Part shown: positions 44,323-55,645 of the stretch, in pieces
Position numbering within the stretch: the first letter of the stretch is position 1
How the letters are laid out: the number at the start of each line of letters is the position of its first letter
From: Zarea fungicola
Lineage: Eukaryota; Ascomycota; Sordariomycetes; Hypocreales; Cordycipitaceae
Direction: 5' to 3'
Length of the DNA stretch: 64,000 nt
Assembly (NCBI GenBank): GCA_900169235.1
Contig: FWCC01000335.1
Coordinates: forward strand, 78,066 to 142,065
Made by a program: the position numbers and the translations under genes
Notes under the pieces: model-generated
Databases searched by the model: none
Told to the model about the DNA's origin: nothing
What the model saw: the letters and a program-made list of their open reading frames with translations, nothing else

Positions 44323-45487
44323 GATGACAGTTGAGTTATTCGAGACGGAGGATCAGGTTGATGAATACGACTAAAATGTCGCTAGCGCAAAGCGACTCGT
44401 TGGTCCTAGCTTTTTGGGGGTTGCGTCGTCAAATGAGTTGACGGGGAACGCAAGTTGCGGCTACAGGAGAGCTCGCAATTGTAGCTAGTCGATGAAAACT
44501 ATGTCCAATCGATGATGGCCGGGCGATATCCTGTCCTGTCGGTCAATGGCGGGATGCTGGTGATGGGTGACCAGATCACGCCAGTTCGAGCACAAGCACG
44601 AGCACGAACACGGGGCAAGAGTCGATGGTGGTCGACTGAGCAGGGCAAGACAGTAACAAGAACAGGAAGAGCCGAGAGGGAATGCCGGGGAGAGAAGAGA
44701 GGATGGGCGCAGAGAAGAACGAAGCACAAGATGAAGGAGGCGAAGATTGACGGGAAGAAAATGTGGCCCAAAGACACTTCTGCCAACGAGCCAAAGATGA
44801 GTTGTGTGTGTGGTTATTGCGTTCTGGCTACGTCGCCAATCGAGACACCCAGGGCGACCACCAAGGGCACGGCACTAACCCTATTTTGGTCTAGCTCGCT
44901 CTGTCATTTGGAGCACAGGAACCGTCTAGGAAGCACACAATGACCAGAAAACGGCCCTGCAAAGTCACGCTCTATCACTGCTGCTGTTACAGGGGGTCAA
45001 GGGGCACACAGCAGATGCTTGCTGAAACAGTACAGGACACACAGATACACTAACAGCGACCACTTCGGGCGGCCTTCAGGCACCTTGGGTATCCCACTAG
45101 CAGGATCCAGTTCCCAGGAAACGGGATTCAGGGGAAGCGGAGCATCCGTATCTCATAATCCGCTGTTGGACCCTGACGCCTGACGCCCGGCCAATCTCTC
45201 TTGAACGATGGACGTGTAATTAATGTATTCTCTCCACCCATTATTCCCAATTGCCAAAGATACGAGTACGGATTGGGTGGCTTTCGTGGCCTTTCAGCGG
45301 TACGAACAAGGATGGAATAAAACCATGGGAGGTCGCAAGAGAATCAACAATCTGGCTACAATACGAGGCTCCCGCCAGGAATTGGCGAGAATTTTGGCGA
45401 GAATCCAGGCTTGCAATTAGGTATAAGGAAAAGCTCTCAATCCACTCTGGACAGTATGTAATTACCAAAAGTACTGCCACCCCTTGT
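44323..45487. other. intergenic, upstream of the Lys/Ala-rich protein gene
   Basis: The part next to 44.3-44.8 kb is C/T-rich on the minus strand (leader and promoter). No gene seen in the rest. Confidence 0.5.
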
Positions 45488-46790
45488 TCAATTGTCAAGC
45501 TCCATCACCGCCTTGCCGAGTCCCCCCTTGCCACTCAACACAATCTTGCAGGCGGCCTGGACAGCCTCAATGTTATTAAACGACACCACAGATCCCACGA
45601 CAGGACGCAAGGAGCCCGTTCTTATCAATCCAGCGAGCGTCGTCAGATCATTGCCATTTGGATTGACGAACATGTAGCCGTAGTTGGTCCTGGCTCGCGT
45701 GGCCCGCCAGCAATGGTACGCAAAAATTCCCTCAAGCACCATACGAGCCATCTTTGGCACCGGCTCACCACCTTCTTTGACCATGACACTGTTGGCCTGT
45801 TTTCCAGAAGGGATACCTGAGATTGAGACAATGCTGCTGGTTTCCGGCTTCATCAGTGGCAGAAACTGGGCTGCCTGGGTCATTGTATCAAGGAGAAAAT
45901 CCACGGAGCCATGGGGGATGACCTGGGCCGGGTCTTCCTTGGTGTAGTCAATAACTGGCAGAGCACATTTTTAGCAGATGGTAATGTACAATGAATGGTG
46001 CAATGGGGGCATACTCTGGTCCACGACCCCTTCACCCAGAAACTCGGAAATCTTGGTGACTTTGGCAGTCGATACTGAAGTGATGACCTTGCCAGCTTTG
46101 AAGTGATTTTTCGCCAACTGAATACCATACGAACCAACACCACTCACTATGAAGCGTCAGCAGATCAGACCGCACACTGCGAAGCGGAACGCATACAGCC
46201 GCCCGGGATAAATACAGTCTTGCCCTCCAGTGAGCCCTTGCCATGCTGGAGAGCCTGAAATGCAGTCATCGCAGCAAGGGGCACTGCAGCAGCCTCAACA
46301 AAGGATATGCCATCTGGTTTGAGGGCAAGATGCGACTCATCACTTCTGGCATATTCGGCCCATGCACCTTGAAATGCCAACTGTAAGTAACAAGTACCCA
46401 ATTGTTCAACAATCATGTTGCAGAAAGATGTAGGAAATCACCTCGGTCTTTTTCCGCCAGGCAGGCAAACACCTCATCTCCTGGTTTAAAGTTGACAACA
46501 TCGCTGCCGACTTCTACCACCGTTCCAGCAATATCAAGCCCAAGAATATAAGGGAACCTATCCAGTACTGTATGAGTGAAAATACATTAGGGCATTGTGT
46601 CCGAGGGGTTTTACTTTTCTTTGGTGAGGGGCTTCATAAAGCCGTTTGCTCTCTTGGCATCCAAGGGATTAATGCTTGCGGCTCTGACCTGGATAATGAT
46701 GTCCCTGCCATTCACAATAGTTGGACGAGGCACGTTGGCATACTCATATCCTGACGGTTCCGTGTATCTGGAAACGTTAATGGCTCGCAT
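45488..46790 (-). CDS. quinone-oxidoreductase-like MDR family enzyme
   Basis: NAD(P)H-dependent medium-chain reductase of the zinc-free type (quinone or enoyl reductase). Five exons join in phase: 46790-46615, 46557-46442, 46367-46197, 46146-46015 and 45954-45488, giving 353 residues. The N-terminal GroES-like part has IIIQVRAASINPLDAKR and the spliced FPYILGLDIAGTVVEVGS, GDEVFA and GAWAEYA motifs. AAAVPLAAMTAFQAL precedes the nucleotide-binding IPGGLSGVGSYGIQLAKN, also made by splicing. The C-terminus is the substrate half with IVSISGIPSG. Zinc ligands of true alcohol dehydrogenases are absent. The substrate is not deducible. The frame extends 12 nt further upstream without an ATG, so 46790 is the start. 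Confidence 0.9.
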
Positions 46791-48186
46791 CTCAGTAGCC
46801 AATATGGCGACTTTTATTATTGTAATATCTGTCTTTTTTTTTTATAAAAAAAAAAGTTTAGGTCAAAGGAATCTATTGTTGAGAGGCCGCAACGTGCTTT
46901 ATTTTGTCCAGAGCAGTGTGGCCTGATCTGGCGGGATTTCCGTCCGATGCACGCCTATTCAGCTGCGCAGTTAGGAAGCCACACTCAGTTTATGTTCTTT
47001 GCCAAGCACAATGTACAAGCCTCCAACCAGTTTGTCCTGGTGTGAGGGCAAGTGTAGCTTAAATCGTCGGGGCAGGAATATCATCCCCCTTCCCTATTGG
47101 GGGGCAACTACAGTGGCTAGGATCGCAATATAAATAAGGAGTCGGCCGAGTTTCAACAGCTCGTGCGACGCCGTTTTCTGCTGAGTAGTTTATTGCTTGA
47201 TTTGTGTGACTGCAACATTGGCTTACGCTAGAGCTGGCAATGATGGCGAATACTGGTGACAGCCCAGGTTGAAGCACTTTGGGAATCGCTCTCCTCAAGA
47301 TATTGATTGATTCCGGGACAACTCAACTTGCAGATTTTCTGTCACTACAAAAAAGAAACAACTCACTGTTCTATGAAGACTTTCATCCGATAAAAATAGT
47401 AATATACGGATATTAAATCTTGATGATAACCTGGGCTTAAAACGCCACCAAATGCAACTCAATTAAACCGGGCTTGCTACCCCATGCTAATTAAATTTAG
47501 TTCGAGTCCTTGATGAACATGGAAAAAGCATGACGAGCGCCATTACGAACATTGATCATCCTGCTCTGGAGCATTGCCGCGGCTCAGCATTCTTCCGCTT
47601 GCATTCAGTAAAGTTTCCAATAATTCTCAAGTCACAGAATATTTGACACTTCAAACTTATACATAGAAATACTCCGGACCTGGAGAAATTCTTCAAATAG
47701 CGCATTTCCCCGGCCGGAGACGCCCGTCAAAAGCGTCGTTCGTGGGGCGCCATGCACACAAAACAGACAACGCCACGACCCCGCCGCACATGCAATGCAG
47801 GGAAGCCATAACCAAAACTTAATAAACCTTTGGCACTTCCACTTGACAGACACTAAAAAAAAGAACGCATTAAACACAAGTAATCAAAGACCCTGGATTC
47901 TGGCCCCGCCTCCGCCTCCGCCTCACTGTAAGTAAGAATGGCGCCTATCTGCCGACCACATACTTTGTTGGCTCTGTCGCAAAGATGTCGTCTCGCGACT
48001 CGGCACTGAGAAGCTTTGCGGGGTCCCCCTCCACAACCTTTTTTTCTCTGAGTGGCTTGCCAACTCGCTCATAACTTGCGACTTCGCTGTCGTTATCTAT
48101 TTCACGCAGTATTTGCTCCTTTCAAGTTGCTAATTAGCATTATACCGTTACAGTTGTCCGTTAATTCTATACGAAAATCTCTCAGA
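46791..48186. other. intergenic between divergent MDR and nucleoside hydrolase genes
   Basis: 1.4 kb with no gene seen. It holds T and A runs near 46830-46855 and a CCGCCT triplet repeat at 47908-47922. Confidence 0.5.
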
Positions 48187-49689
48187 ATGGCTCCTCGAAA
48201 GCTCATCATCGACACCGATCCTGGTATGTACACTACTCAACAACTTCTTCTTCTCATACAACTAACCTCCGATATAGGCGTGGATGATGTTTTGGCTATG
48301 CTGTTGGCTCTGAGTGCCAGTAAGGAGGAAATTGAGGTCATTATGATCTCGGTTACCTATGGCAATGTCCCTCTGGAATGGTGAGTCGAGACACAGACTT
48401 TTGAGTCTTTACGATTTCGCCCTGTCACTAACTGATATGCACAGCTGTGGACGCAACGTTCTCGGTATGATGCAAGTTATTGAGCAGGAGATGGCCTGGC
48501 GCAAAGCCAATGGCCGTCCTGAGGGCTTTGAGGCATTGCGAGCATGCAGGCCGCTCGTTGCTCTTGGTGCTGAGCACCCTCTGGAGGAGGAGGAACTCAA
48601 GTTTGACCACTTCCGTAAGTCGCGCTACCAAATACAAGGCCGTGGTTCAGTCAATTCTGGTATACTAATGTGTCCAAACCTCTAGACGGAGTGGACGGTC
48701 TGCATGAAGTCCACAGCACATATCCAGACTTCAGCCCTCCCGAGAAGTGGCTGCAGATCTTCCGCGAGCAGGGTGCGTCCACCACCAACCCGGCGGACCT
48801 GGACAAGATCTCGCCGCTCTTCACACCGTCCAAGGAGCTAGCGCATAAGGAGATTCTGCGCCTCCTCAAGGAGAACCCCGTCGACACTGTCTCCGTCCTC
48901 ACTGTGGGACCGATGACCAACGTCGCGCTGGCCGCCTCCGAGGACCCCGAAACCTTCCTCCGCGCCCGCGAGGTCGTCGTCATGGGCGGTGCCGTCACCG
49001 TCCAGGGCAACATCACCCCCGTCGCCGAGTTCAACACATACGCCGACGCCGTCGCCACGGCCCGCGTCTTCGCCCTCAGCTCCCTCACGCCCACGGCCAC
49101 CCTCCCGCCCGTCACCGCCACCACCAATCTGCCCCCGTATCCGGAGAACCTGTCTCGCCCGCTCCGCGTCGTACTGTGCCCGCTGGACATCACGGAACCG
49201 CACGAGCTCACCAAGACGTACTTTGCCGAGACCGTCGCGCCCGTGGTCGCCTCGGGCAGCCCGCTGGCCAAGTGGGTGGAGCACTTTGTAGGCGGCGCGT
49301 TCAACAAGATTGCCGACATCCTCGGGCCCGACACCGAGGCGGGCCTCTCGCTGCACGACCCCATGACGGTGTGGTACGAGATTGGAGCGGCGACCGGCGG
49401 TGCGCAGTGGAAACTCACGGAGCCCGAGGACATTCGCATCGAGACGGTCGGCCAGTGGTCGCGGGGCCAGCACATTGTCGACCACCGCGCCAAGGTACGC
49501 CCGGCCGAGGTCGCGTTCCGCGCGTCGGCGGATCCGCGCAACGATCCCGAGGTGCTAAGGCTCGACGCCGTCGAAGGCGACGAGGCGGGTTGGTTGAGCG
49601 TGCTCAAGCGCAACCAGATTCACAGAGTGATTGGGACACCAGGCCAGGACCTCTTCAAGGAGGTCCTCCTCCAGCGTATTTTTGGATAG
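48187..49689 (+). CDS. inosine-uridine preferring nucleoside hydrolase
   Basis: Cleaves the N-glycosidic bond of nucleosides to free base and ribose in purine/pyrimidine salvage. Exons 48187-48223, 48278-48380, 48445-48614 and 48686-49689 give 437 residues. The diagnostic DTDPGVDD calcium/ribose-binding motif is made across the first intron (IIDTDPG + VDDVLAML). It is followed by ISVTYGNV, VSVLTVGPMTNVALA, VVMGGAVTVQGNITPVAEFN and, near the end, a conserved Asp in GLSLHDPMTVWYEI. The protein is longer than bacterial members because of insertions (a charged stretch after exon 3 and a Pro/Thr-rich loop), as is usual in fungi. The last exon is GC-rich with strong codon bias, unlike the AT-rich neighbours on either side. 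Confidence 0.93.
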
Positions 49690-50130
49690 AAGACAGTAAA
49701 AAAAGAAAATGCGGGGGGTTAGGCACATGGGATAATAGAAATCTACAAGATAAAGAAAAATTTATCAGTAGATTTGGATATGTGATACATCAGGTAGACT
49801 ACGTCTTTAATGTGCATATTTGTAATTTATTTTTTATTCTTCATGTTGACATGGCCGAGGATGTTGCTTGCCATGTCGAAATGTCCGAGTATTCTCCAAA
49901 CAAAACGCCGTACCCTCTTCGCGCGCAAAAAAAAAAAGAAAAAGGTTAAGCCACATTCATTCGTGGTGGAAAATCAAATGAACAAAAAATGCCCGATAAA
50001 AATGAGACTCTTTAGAGACCATGGCCACAGTCAGTCTGCATGGTGGTCCGCTCCAAAACCGAACAGGCTCAGCAAGCTGCCGTTTGTGGTCCATTTGCTC
50101 GTTCCATGCGTGCAGGAGACCGCAGTTGTG
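49690..50130. other. intergenic between convergent genes
   Basis: AT-rich 3' UTR-like spacer with an A run at 49927-49937. No gene seen. Confidence 0.5.
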
Positions 50131-50624
50131 CTAGATGTGCTTGATGCCGCCTATGACTGACCCCTTGACCTCTGTCCAGTTGATGCTGTCGTCCAGCTGC
50201 TCGTCCACCAGGCCAATGGAGCAGACATTGTCTCCACGCACAATGTACACGCCGAGGGGGTCTATCGCAGAGGGTTCGGGGTCGTCTGGTGTTCGGATGA
50301 TGCGCTCTACGGCACTGCTGAGTACCTGAATTACGGGAAATATTAGCAAAAATGTCCTCATGCCTTGGTGCTGTAATATGTCGGGGGCCGTTTTCCTCCT
50401 CGGCGGACCCGAATCTGACGCATAGACGTACTAGGTTGGTAGAGTTATCGCACGCTGTCAGTGTGCCTACTAGGATCCGGGAGTCGGCTGTGATGATGAG
50501 GACCTTTTCTGCAGATAAATGTCAGCATCTGGCACGCGTTTGCCCACAGTGGCGAGCTTCACAGCACGACGCCGCGGACATTGGGATGAAACACACTGTT
50601 GAGATAGCTTCCTAGAGACGCCAT
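50131..50624 (-). CDS. LSM8: U6 snRNA-associated Sm-like protein LSm8
   Basis: Subunit of the nuclear LSm2-8 ring that binds the 3' end of U6 snRNA and supports U4/U6 assembly. Exons 50624-50597, 50508-50432 and 50325-50131 join in phase to 99 residues, the expected size. The spliced protein opens MASLGSYLNKKVLIITADSR, followed by ILVGTLTACDNSTNLVLSSA (Sm1 motif with the conserved Asp-Asn). The Sm2 motif GVYIVRGDNVCSIGLVDE is diagnostic for LSm8, whose human form has LYIVRGDNVAVIG. The first exon codes for only nine residues and part of a tenth, so single-frame gene finding misses it. It lies about 500 bp downstream of the U2 snRNA gene, on the same strand. Confidence 0.94.
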
Positions 50625-51119
50625 TTTTCTCGGGGAAAGCTTGGGTTTTTCTCGTCGGGGCTTGATGTGGTGTATACGGCTGATTTTTTACGACTTCGTC
50701 GGGACTGGGCGACAAAGCTTGTTCACGACCGAACGGTGGGGGAGCTTTCCCTGGCGCCGCTGCTTTCTGTGGAGGGGCAATTTTTGGCTTCTGGTCGCAG
50801 GCGTGGAGAAGATGGCAGCAAGTACTGGTAGAAAAACAAGCAGCAGATATACGGCGCGAATCGAAATTAATATTTGCAAAGTTCAGCCGTTCAAAATCCT
50901 TCAACACGCAATGGCAGGGTGCAATAATCGTGGTTACGCAGCTACGGTCACCAACAGCACAAACTAAAATCTCAAAAAATCTCAACCGTCGAACTTCGTA
51001 ACACATGGCGGCGCTCGAAGCATCGAACAGCTTTGATACAGGATACAAGACGTCTCTTCTTCACTACACTAGACAAGCCAGTGCACGCAATGAAAAGAAA
51101 AAAGAAAACGGCTTTGGTT
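50625..51119. other. intergenic between LSM8 and U2 snRNA
   Basis: Promoter region of LSM8 and downstream flank of the U2 gene. No further gene seen. Confidence 0.5.
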
Positions 51120-51307
51120 TCGCGTCACCTGGAGGCAGTGTAATACCAGGGACACTGTGGGAGGAATCATGTGCAAGCACAGAGGAAACCAACCCCGAGG
51201 CCAAAAATAAGATTAATCATAGATTGGTCTCTGGTAGAGACCTTTCAGAGATTAAACTGAAAAGAACAGATACTACACTTGATCTAAGCCAATAGGCAAA
51301 GAGAGCT
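51120..51307 (-). ncRNA. U2 spliceosomal snRNA
   Basis: The RNA component of U2 snRNP, which pairs with intron branch sites. Read 5' to 3' on the minus strand, it opens CTCTTTGCCTATTGGCTTAG, then GATCAAGTGTAGTATCTG with the branch-site-pairing GTAGTA (51276-51271), then TTCTTTTCAGTTTAATCTC, almost identical to other eukaryotic U2. Stem-loop II follows, a uridine-rich Sm site (TTATTTTTGG, about 51210-51201) and the 3' stem-loop CCTGGTATTACACTGCCTCC AGG, which is the U2B'' binding loop type. Length is about 188 nt. Both ends are estimates, +/- 5 nt. A TATAAA-type element lies upstream at 51365-51360. A 96-codon plus-strand frame across it is not coding. Confidence 0.93.
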
Positions 51308-52156
51308 AAAGAAGAAAGGAAAAAAAAAAAACTAAACTGAGTGGCGGCCACCTCGCTGTTTTATAGAGAATTGTGTGGTGGGCGGTGAGCTTTCTGCGGC
51401 AGAATTTTGGCAAGAAAAGAAGCGGCGGCTCCACTTTATGGTGGTCAGGGCGCTCAGGCAACAGCAGGCAACAGTGGCAGCCGCAGGCCCAGCCTCTCAC
51501 GAACCACTTCTCTGGTGGGCCATTCACCGAATTCAGTGAAATTTTGGATGAAGACTGTTAAAAAAGAACATGTTCATTGGGCCATTGGGTTACTGTGGAT
51601 GAATCAATATCAGTTACTTTGGGTCTCATTTGCTTCACCGCTAGTTTGAATTTTTGTGACAATACCATGTGTAGAGATATGCAGAGTATAACAAGAGCCT
51701 TCGCTTCTTTCACAAGTCTATGCAAACATTATACATATGTGCACATCTCTGCCTCATGCAACTCCAGTTGTCAAACTCGTTGCTCTGCTTCTTCTTTTTT
51801 TGTTCAATTTACTTTTTAATCAAACTACCAAATCTTGGAGCCAACGCCATAAGTCCCGTCTCCCCAAAAGTCCCCAATCCATGCGTAATCCCTTTGGCTC
51901 TCATGTCAATTATCCTCTTCCTAACATACAAGGGGCTTTCCTATTTTAGAAAGAGGAAACAAAAATACATGCTCTCTGAGCGTCCTCGAATTTCTTTCAA
52001 GGGACAATAACCGCCTTTGTGGAATCGTGGCAGTAGAAAAATTCTCCAGGTATACCCAAACGCCGCTATGCATGTCCTGTAAAATAATGAACAAATTACA
52101 AAAGAGAGAAGGAATAAAAAAAAAAGGCCATAATAATGCTGTATGATGAGCCCTTT
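51308..52156. promoter_or_regulatory. U2 upstream region and spacer to the cyclin gene
   Basis: Minus-strand TATA element (TTTATA on plus, 51360-51365) about 55-60 bp before the U2 5' end. The rest is AT-rich with no gene seen. Confidence 0.5.
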
Positions 52157-53581
52157 CTACTCTTCAACTTCGCCTTCATCCTCAGACAATCTTGCTCGCT
52201 TTTCCAATCGGCCACCGCCGTCGCCGGCAGTCTCTCCATCCGTCTCTTTTCTCTTGGCAGGGGATCGCGGCGTGTGATTGTCTGCATTGTTGGAACGTGG
52301 TTCCAGTCTCCCGTCACCACCGCCGCCATCCCCATTCGTCCTCACCGCCGGACTGCGGCTGCCGCCTCTGTCCAGCAGCGGTGTGGTGGCCAGATGGCTG
52401 GGCGACTGGGAGTCATTGCCGGCGCCGGCGGCGAGCCCGTCGCCCCGTCGCCTCGTGTGCTCCAGGTGAAAGGCCGGCGACGGCAGCGACGGGTTCTGCT
52501 TCCTAAGCGGATTCTCCGTGTAGAACTGGCGCATCACCTCGACCGCCTTTGCGCAGCGCGCCTCGTCGCCGCGCAGGTACCGCCACCAGGGCTCGCCGCG
52601 AATGTCGTCAATCTGCTGGTTCGTGTGGGCACTAGCAAAGAAGATGGCGCTGATGGCGACGTCGCGGGCCTCAATCAGGAGCGGCAGCGCCGTCAGGCAG
52701 GCGTCGTTGCAAAACGCCCACGCGGCCTGCCTAAGGTGCTTGTTGTGGACAATGTCGAGCTTGCCGAGGAGCTCAAAGAGGTTGCGGTAGGGGTTGTCGA
52801 CCATCATGTCAAATGTGAGCTGCTCGAGCATGACCTCCTCGTAGGTTAGGATGCTGTCGCGCCAGCGCCAGTACTCTTTGCTCTGCTCGTCAATAATGAG
52901 CTTTGCGTTCTTCTGCGCCACCTTGGCAACGGCGATTATAATGTCCTTGGTTTTTCGACAGTTTTCTTCTACCTTGTTTGCGAGAAATAGTGCCGTTGCA
53001 GCAATATTCTGCGCGCATGAAGAGGTTAGTTTTTTTTTTTTTTGAAGCAGTTCGCCATGCGGTAGAGTGGTCTGGCCGACCACCGCCGCACGCTTCCCTT
53101 GCTTTGAGAAACTCACATAGTGATGTATACCGCCCTTTTCCTGTACCATACTGAAGCGCATGTAAAATCTATGGAAAAAGACACCTGCCACCCACAAGGT
53201 AATCTGTGGCAAGTCGAGCATCACACCAGCCTGGTAAACAAAGTTGACGCCCTTGGCCCTGCGCAGCCTCTCCTCCTCGGGAGATATCCCGTCAATGATG
53301 GACGGCGTGCTCAGTACTTCGTCTGGCGTAAACGACCATTGGTTTGCGCCGGGCAAGGGGGTCTGCGATCCCGACGGCGCAGGCGTTTGCTGGGTCGACG
53401 CAGCCTGGGAGCGCGGCGGCGAGTTGCGAGACGACGCTGGGGGGGGAGTCGGCGCAGCTGGGGGTACTTCGCGCCGCGCTGTCGGTGATCGCGTGAGTTG
53501 CTGCTCCTGCGGAGGAGGGTTTCCGACGGTCGGCGGCTGGTATCCCTCGCGCGGAGGCCGGTATCGATCGATGCTTGCCAT
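52157..53581 (-). CDS. cyclin T/Pch1-like transcriptional cyclin
   Basis: Regulatory subunit of a CTD kinase (CDK9- or CTDK-like) in transcription elongation. The N-terminus is Pro/Ser-rich and disordered. The cyclin box runs through WSFTPDEVLSTPSIIDGISP, EEERLRRAKGVNFVYQAGVM, TLWVAGVFFHRFYMRFSM and, after the intron, NIAATALFLANKVEENCRKT. A second fold follows (YEEVMLEQLTFDMMVDNPYR, AAWAFCNDACLTALPLLIEA). The C-terminus is Gly/Arg/Asp-rich with basic patches. An intron at 53116-53009 (GTGAGT to GCGCAG) is exactly 108 nt and has no stop, so an unspliced message would encode 36 extra residues inside the cyclin box. Spliced, the protein has about 438 residues. Confidence 0.9.
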   Translation of the reverse strand: MASIDRYRPPREGYQPPTVGNPPPQEQQLTRSPTARREVPPAAPTPPPASSRNSPPRSQAASTQQTPAPSGSQTPLPGANQWSFTPDEVLSTPSIIDGISPEEERLRRAKGVNFVYQAGVMLDLPQITLWVAGVFFHRFYMRFSMVQEKGGIHHYVSFSKQGKRAAVVGQTTLPHGELLQKKKKLTSSCAQNIAATALFLANKVEENCRKTKDIIIAVAKVAQKNAKLIIDEQSKEYWRWRDSILTYEEVMLEQLTFDMMVDNPYRNLFELLGKLDIVHNKHLRQAAWAFCNDACLTALPLLIEARDVAISAIFFASAHTNQQIDDIRGEPWWRYLRGDEARCAKAVEVMRQFYTENPLRKQNPSLPSPAFHLEHTRRRGDGLAAGAGNDSQSPSHLATTPLLDRGGSRSPAVRTNGDGGGGDGRLEPRSNNADNHTPRSPAKRKETDGETAGDGGGRLEKRARLSEDEGEVEE

Positions 53582-54085
53582 CCTGATGTGTTGGGTATCC
53601 GAGGTTAGGCGAATCGAGGATCCGGCGTTCGCTTTTTTCTGTCTGTCTCGCTAGAATTGAGAGTAGTTTTTTTGTGGGTTTGATTCACGTCGGCTGAGCA
53701 ATAATGATGCAAGAATGCTCCTTGTAATGCATGGGGGGAGGTTGGCTTCGTAAAGGATGTCGTCAAAGGGTTAGACGTGCAAATAGGATCCGACAATTCA
53801 AAGCGGTTTCAAAGGCTTTTCCAGGGTTCGTCCATGACGCGCGCGACTGGTCTGGATCTGGGTCAGGGTGGACGCCCAAGATTGGGTGCAGCTCGACTAG
53901 CCAATCAGGTGAGAGTTGCCCTTGCAAGACGTTTGGTGAACCTTGAATCACCAGTGTGCTGGCAGCAAAAATCCTGTAGATTTTACGATAATGTTCTTTA
54001 CACATGTTTTATTTTTATTTTTTGGGTATCAGTGCGTAGTTTATAATGTCTTCCCTTTTAAATTGGCGGCTTTACCTGGTTACTC
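53582..54085. other. intergenic, upstream of the cyclin gene
   Basis: No gene seen. The stretch serves as the cyclin promoter and the PRP4 3' flank. Confidence 0.5.
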
Positions 54086-55645
54086 TCACGCAGCCTCGCC
54101 GTCATTGCGTCCCCACAACTTGACGGTACGATCATGTCCACCACTTACAATCCATTTGCCGTCTCTGCTGTAGTCTACCGAAGTGACTGGCCCAGTGTGG
54201 CCGCTCAAAGTCTGCACTAGACTCCAGTCATCAGCGGAGAATAATTTGACATTGCGGTCAAAGCCTGCCGATACGACAAAGGTGCCCGTCTTCTTGGGTG
54301 TCTGGACGCCTTCCTCGTCCAGCGGCGGCGCAATACCATCCAATGGATCGTCAAGGCCCTTGAACCAACGCACATCCGAAATCGCACTGTTGTGGGCACC
54401 GACGCCTCCTGTCCGTTGCACCTTTCGAACATCCCAGCACTTGATCCAGCCGTCTGCGGACCCGGTCAGTACTCTGTGCCCGTCTGCGCCCCAGTCCAGC
54501 GCATAGATGGGTTTGATATGGCCATCTATGTGACCATCCAGGATCATAATTGTCCTCCCTGACCGTACATCCCATATTCTTCCAATACTGTCAAGTCCGG
54601 CGCTGGCTATCAGGGATCCGTCATTGCTGAAGCTGACCGCATAAACGCCTCTCGAGTGGCCCTCTTGTAGTAGAAGCTCCTTACTAGTTTCAACGTCCCA
54701 AAGTCGCCAGGAAGTGTCTTCGGACGCGGATGCAAGATATCTTCCTGATGGGTGGAATTCTACGCGGCAAACACGCTGTGAGTGGCCCTGTAGCGTAGAG
54801 AGCGGTGTATCCTGGTTCAGGGACCATAGATTGACCAGACCTTCTGCGCCGCCGGACGCCATGTTGACCGCATCCGGCGAGACATTTGCCTCTGGTAGTG
54901 TAGCTCCGGGGAACCACGAAATGCCGCTGATTTTGTTTGTATGTCCGCGGTATGACATCTTTTCGCTGAGATCTGGCAGCCCGAGAAGCTTGATCTGTCC
55001 ACCCCAGTTTCCGGCGGCGACGAGCTCGCCGTTGGGCGATATTCTCGTCATGCTAATATGGCGTTCACCAACAATCTGACTGGCCTGGAGTTCAAATCCA
55101 GCGAGTCTCTCCTTCATTTGCTTCCTAAACTTGACATGTGTGCGCAATGGAATCTTGGATTCCAGCCGCTGGAACGCCGTTCTTTGCTTGGCTCTGGGCA
55201 GAGAGTATTTGGCAATGTTGATGCGTGCCTCGAGCAATTCTTGACCTCCGCGCGAGTAGAACTCCTCTTCTGCCTCCTCCTCCTCATCATCGACATCCTC
55301 CATTGTAACGTCGGCAGCCTCGCCGCCTGCCTGCTCGACTTGTATCGTCATGAGCTCGCGCAATCTGTCTCTTCGATCGCCCGGTCCTTCTCCAAACAGG
55401 GTAACGGGCTCACCCATCTCACGTAGCTTTGCTCGTACTCGTCCATCGTCGGTCGGAACAGCTATCGTCGCGGCAAGGCGCTTGCGGTTGAGCTGGCCGA
55501 GAATGGCAGACGCTTTTTCAGAAGACGCGCCGGCGACATTTGTGGGGAGGTTGTAATCGTGGTCTTCGGGGAGGTCCTCCAGCGCAATGCCCGTCATGGG
55601 TTCGGGATCGTCTTGGACGCGCGCTTGCCTCGAAGGGTGCATCAT
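54086..55645 (-). CDS. PRP4: U4/U6 snRNP WD40 protein PRP4
   Basis: Component of the U4/U6.U5 tri-snRNP needed for spliceosome activation. Intronless, 519 residues. The N-terminal pre-mRNA splicing factor motif is clear at about residues 53-100 ([45 protein letters not shown]). An acidic stretch and basic helix ([14 protein letters not shown]) follow, then seven WD repeats starting near residue 195, with typical GH...WD dipeptides ([43 protein letters not shown]). One oddity is a tandem DGHI-DGHI in the blade before KPIYALDW, with different codons for the two copies, so it is not a recent slip. Two adjacent start codons (ATGATG) are used. Nearby LSM8 and U2 snRNA are also splicing genes. Confidence 0.93.
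   Translation of the reverse strand: MMHPSRQARVQDDPEPMTGIALEDLPEDHDYNLPTNVAGASSEKASAILGQLNRKRLAATIAVPTDDGRVRAKLREMGEPVTLFGEGPGDRRDRLRELMTIQVEQAGGEAADVTMEDVDDEEEEAEEEFYSRGGQELLEARINIAKYSLPRAKQRTAFQRLESKIPLRTHVKFRKQMKERLAGFELQASQIVGERHISMTRISPNGELVAAGNWGGQIKLLGLPDLSEKMSYRGHTNKISGISWFPGATLPEANVSPDAVNMASGGAEGLVNLWSLNQDTPLSTLQGHSQRVCRVEFHPSGRYLASASEDTSWRLWDVETSKELLLQEGHSRGVYAVSFSNDGSLIASAGLDSIGRIWDVRSGRTIMILDGHIDGHIKPIYALDWGADGHRVLTGSADGWIKCWDVRKVQRTGGVGAHNSAISDVRWFKGLDDPLDGIAPPLDEEGVQTPKKTGTFVVSAGFDRNVKLFSADDWSLVQTLSGHTGPVTSVDYSRDGKWIVSGGHDRTVKLWGRNDGEAA

Noticed and set aside
48651..49613. Minus-strand 320-codon frame
   Set aside because: Antisense shadow of the GC-rich last exon of the nucleoside hydrolase.
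51005..51295. Plus-strand 96-codon frame
   Set aside because: It overlaps the U2 snRNA gene on the other strand; the RNA match explains the sequence fully.
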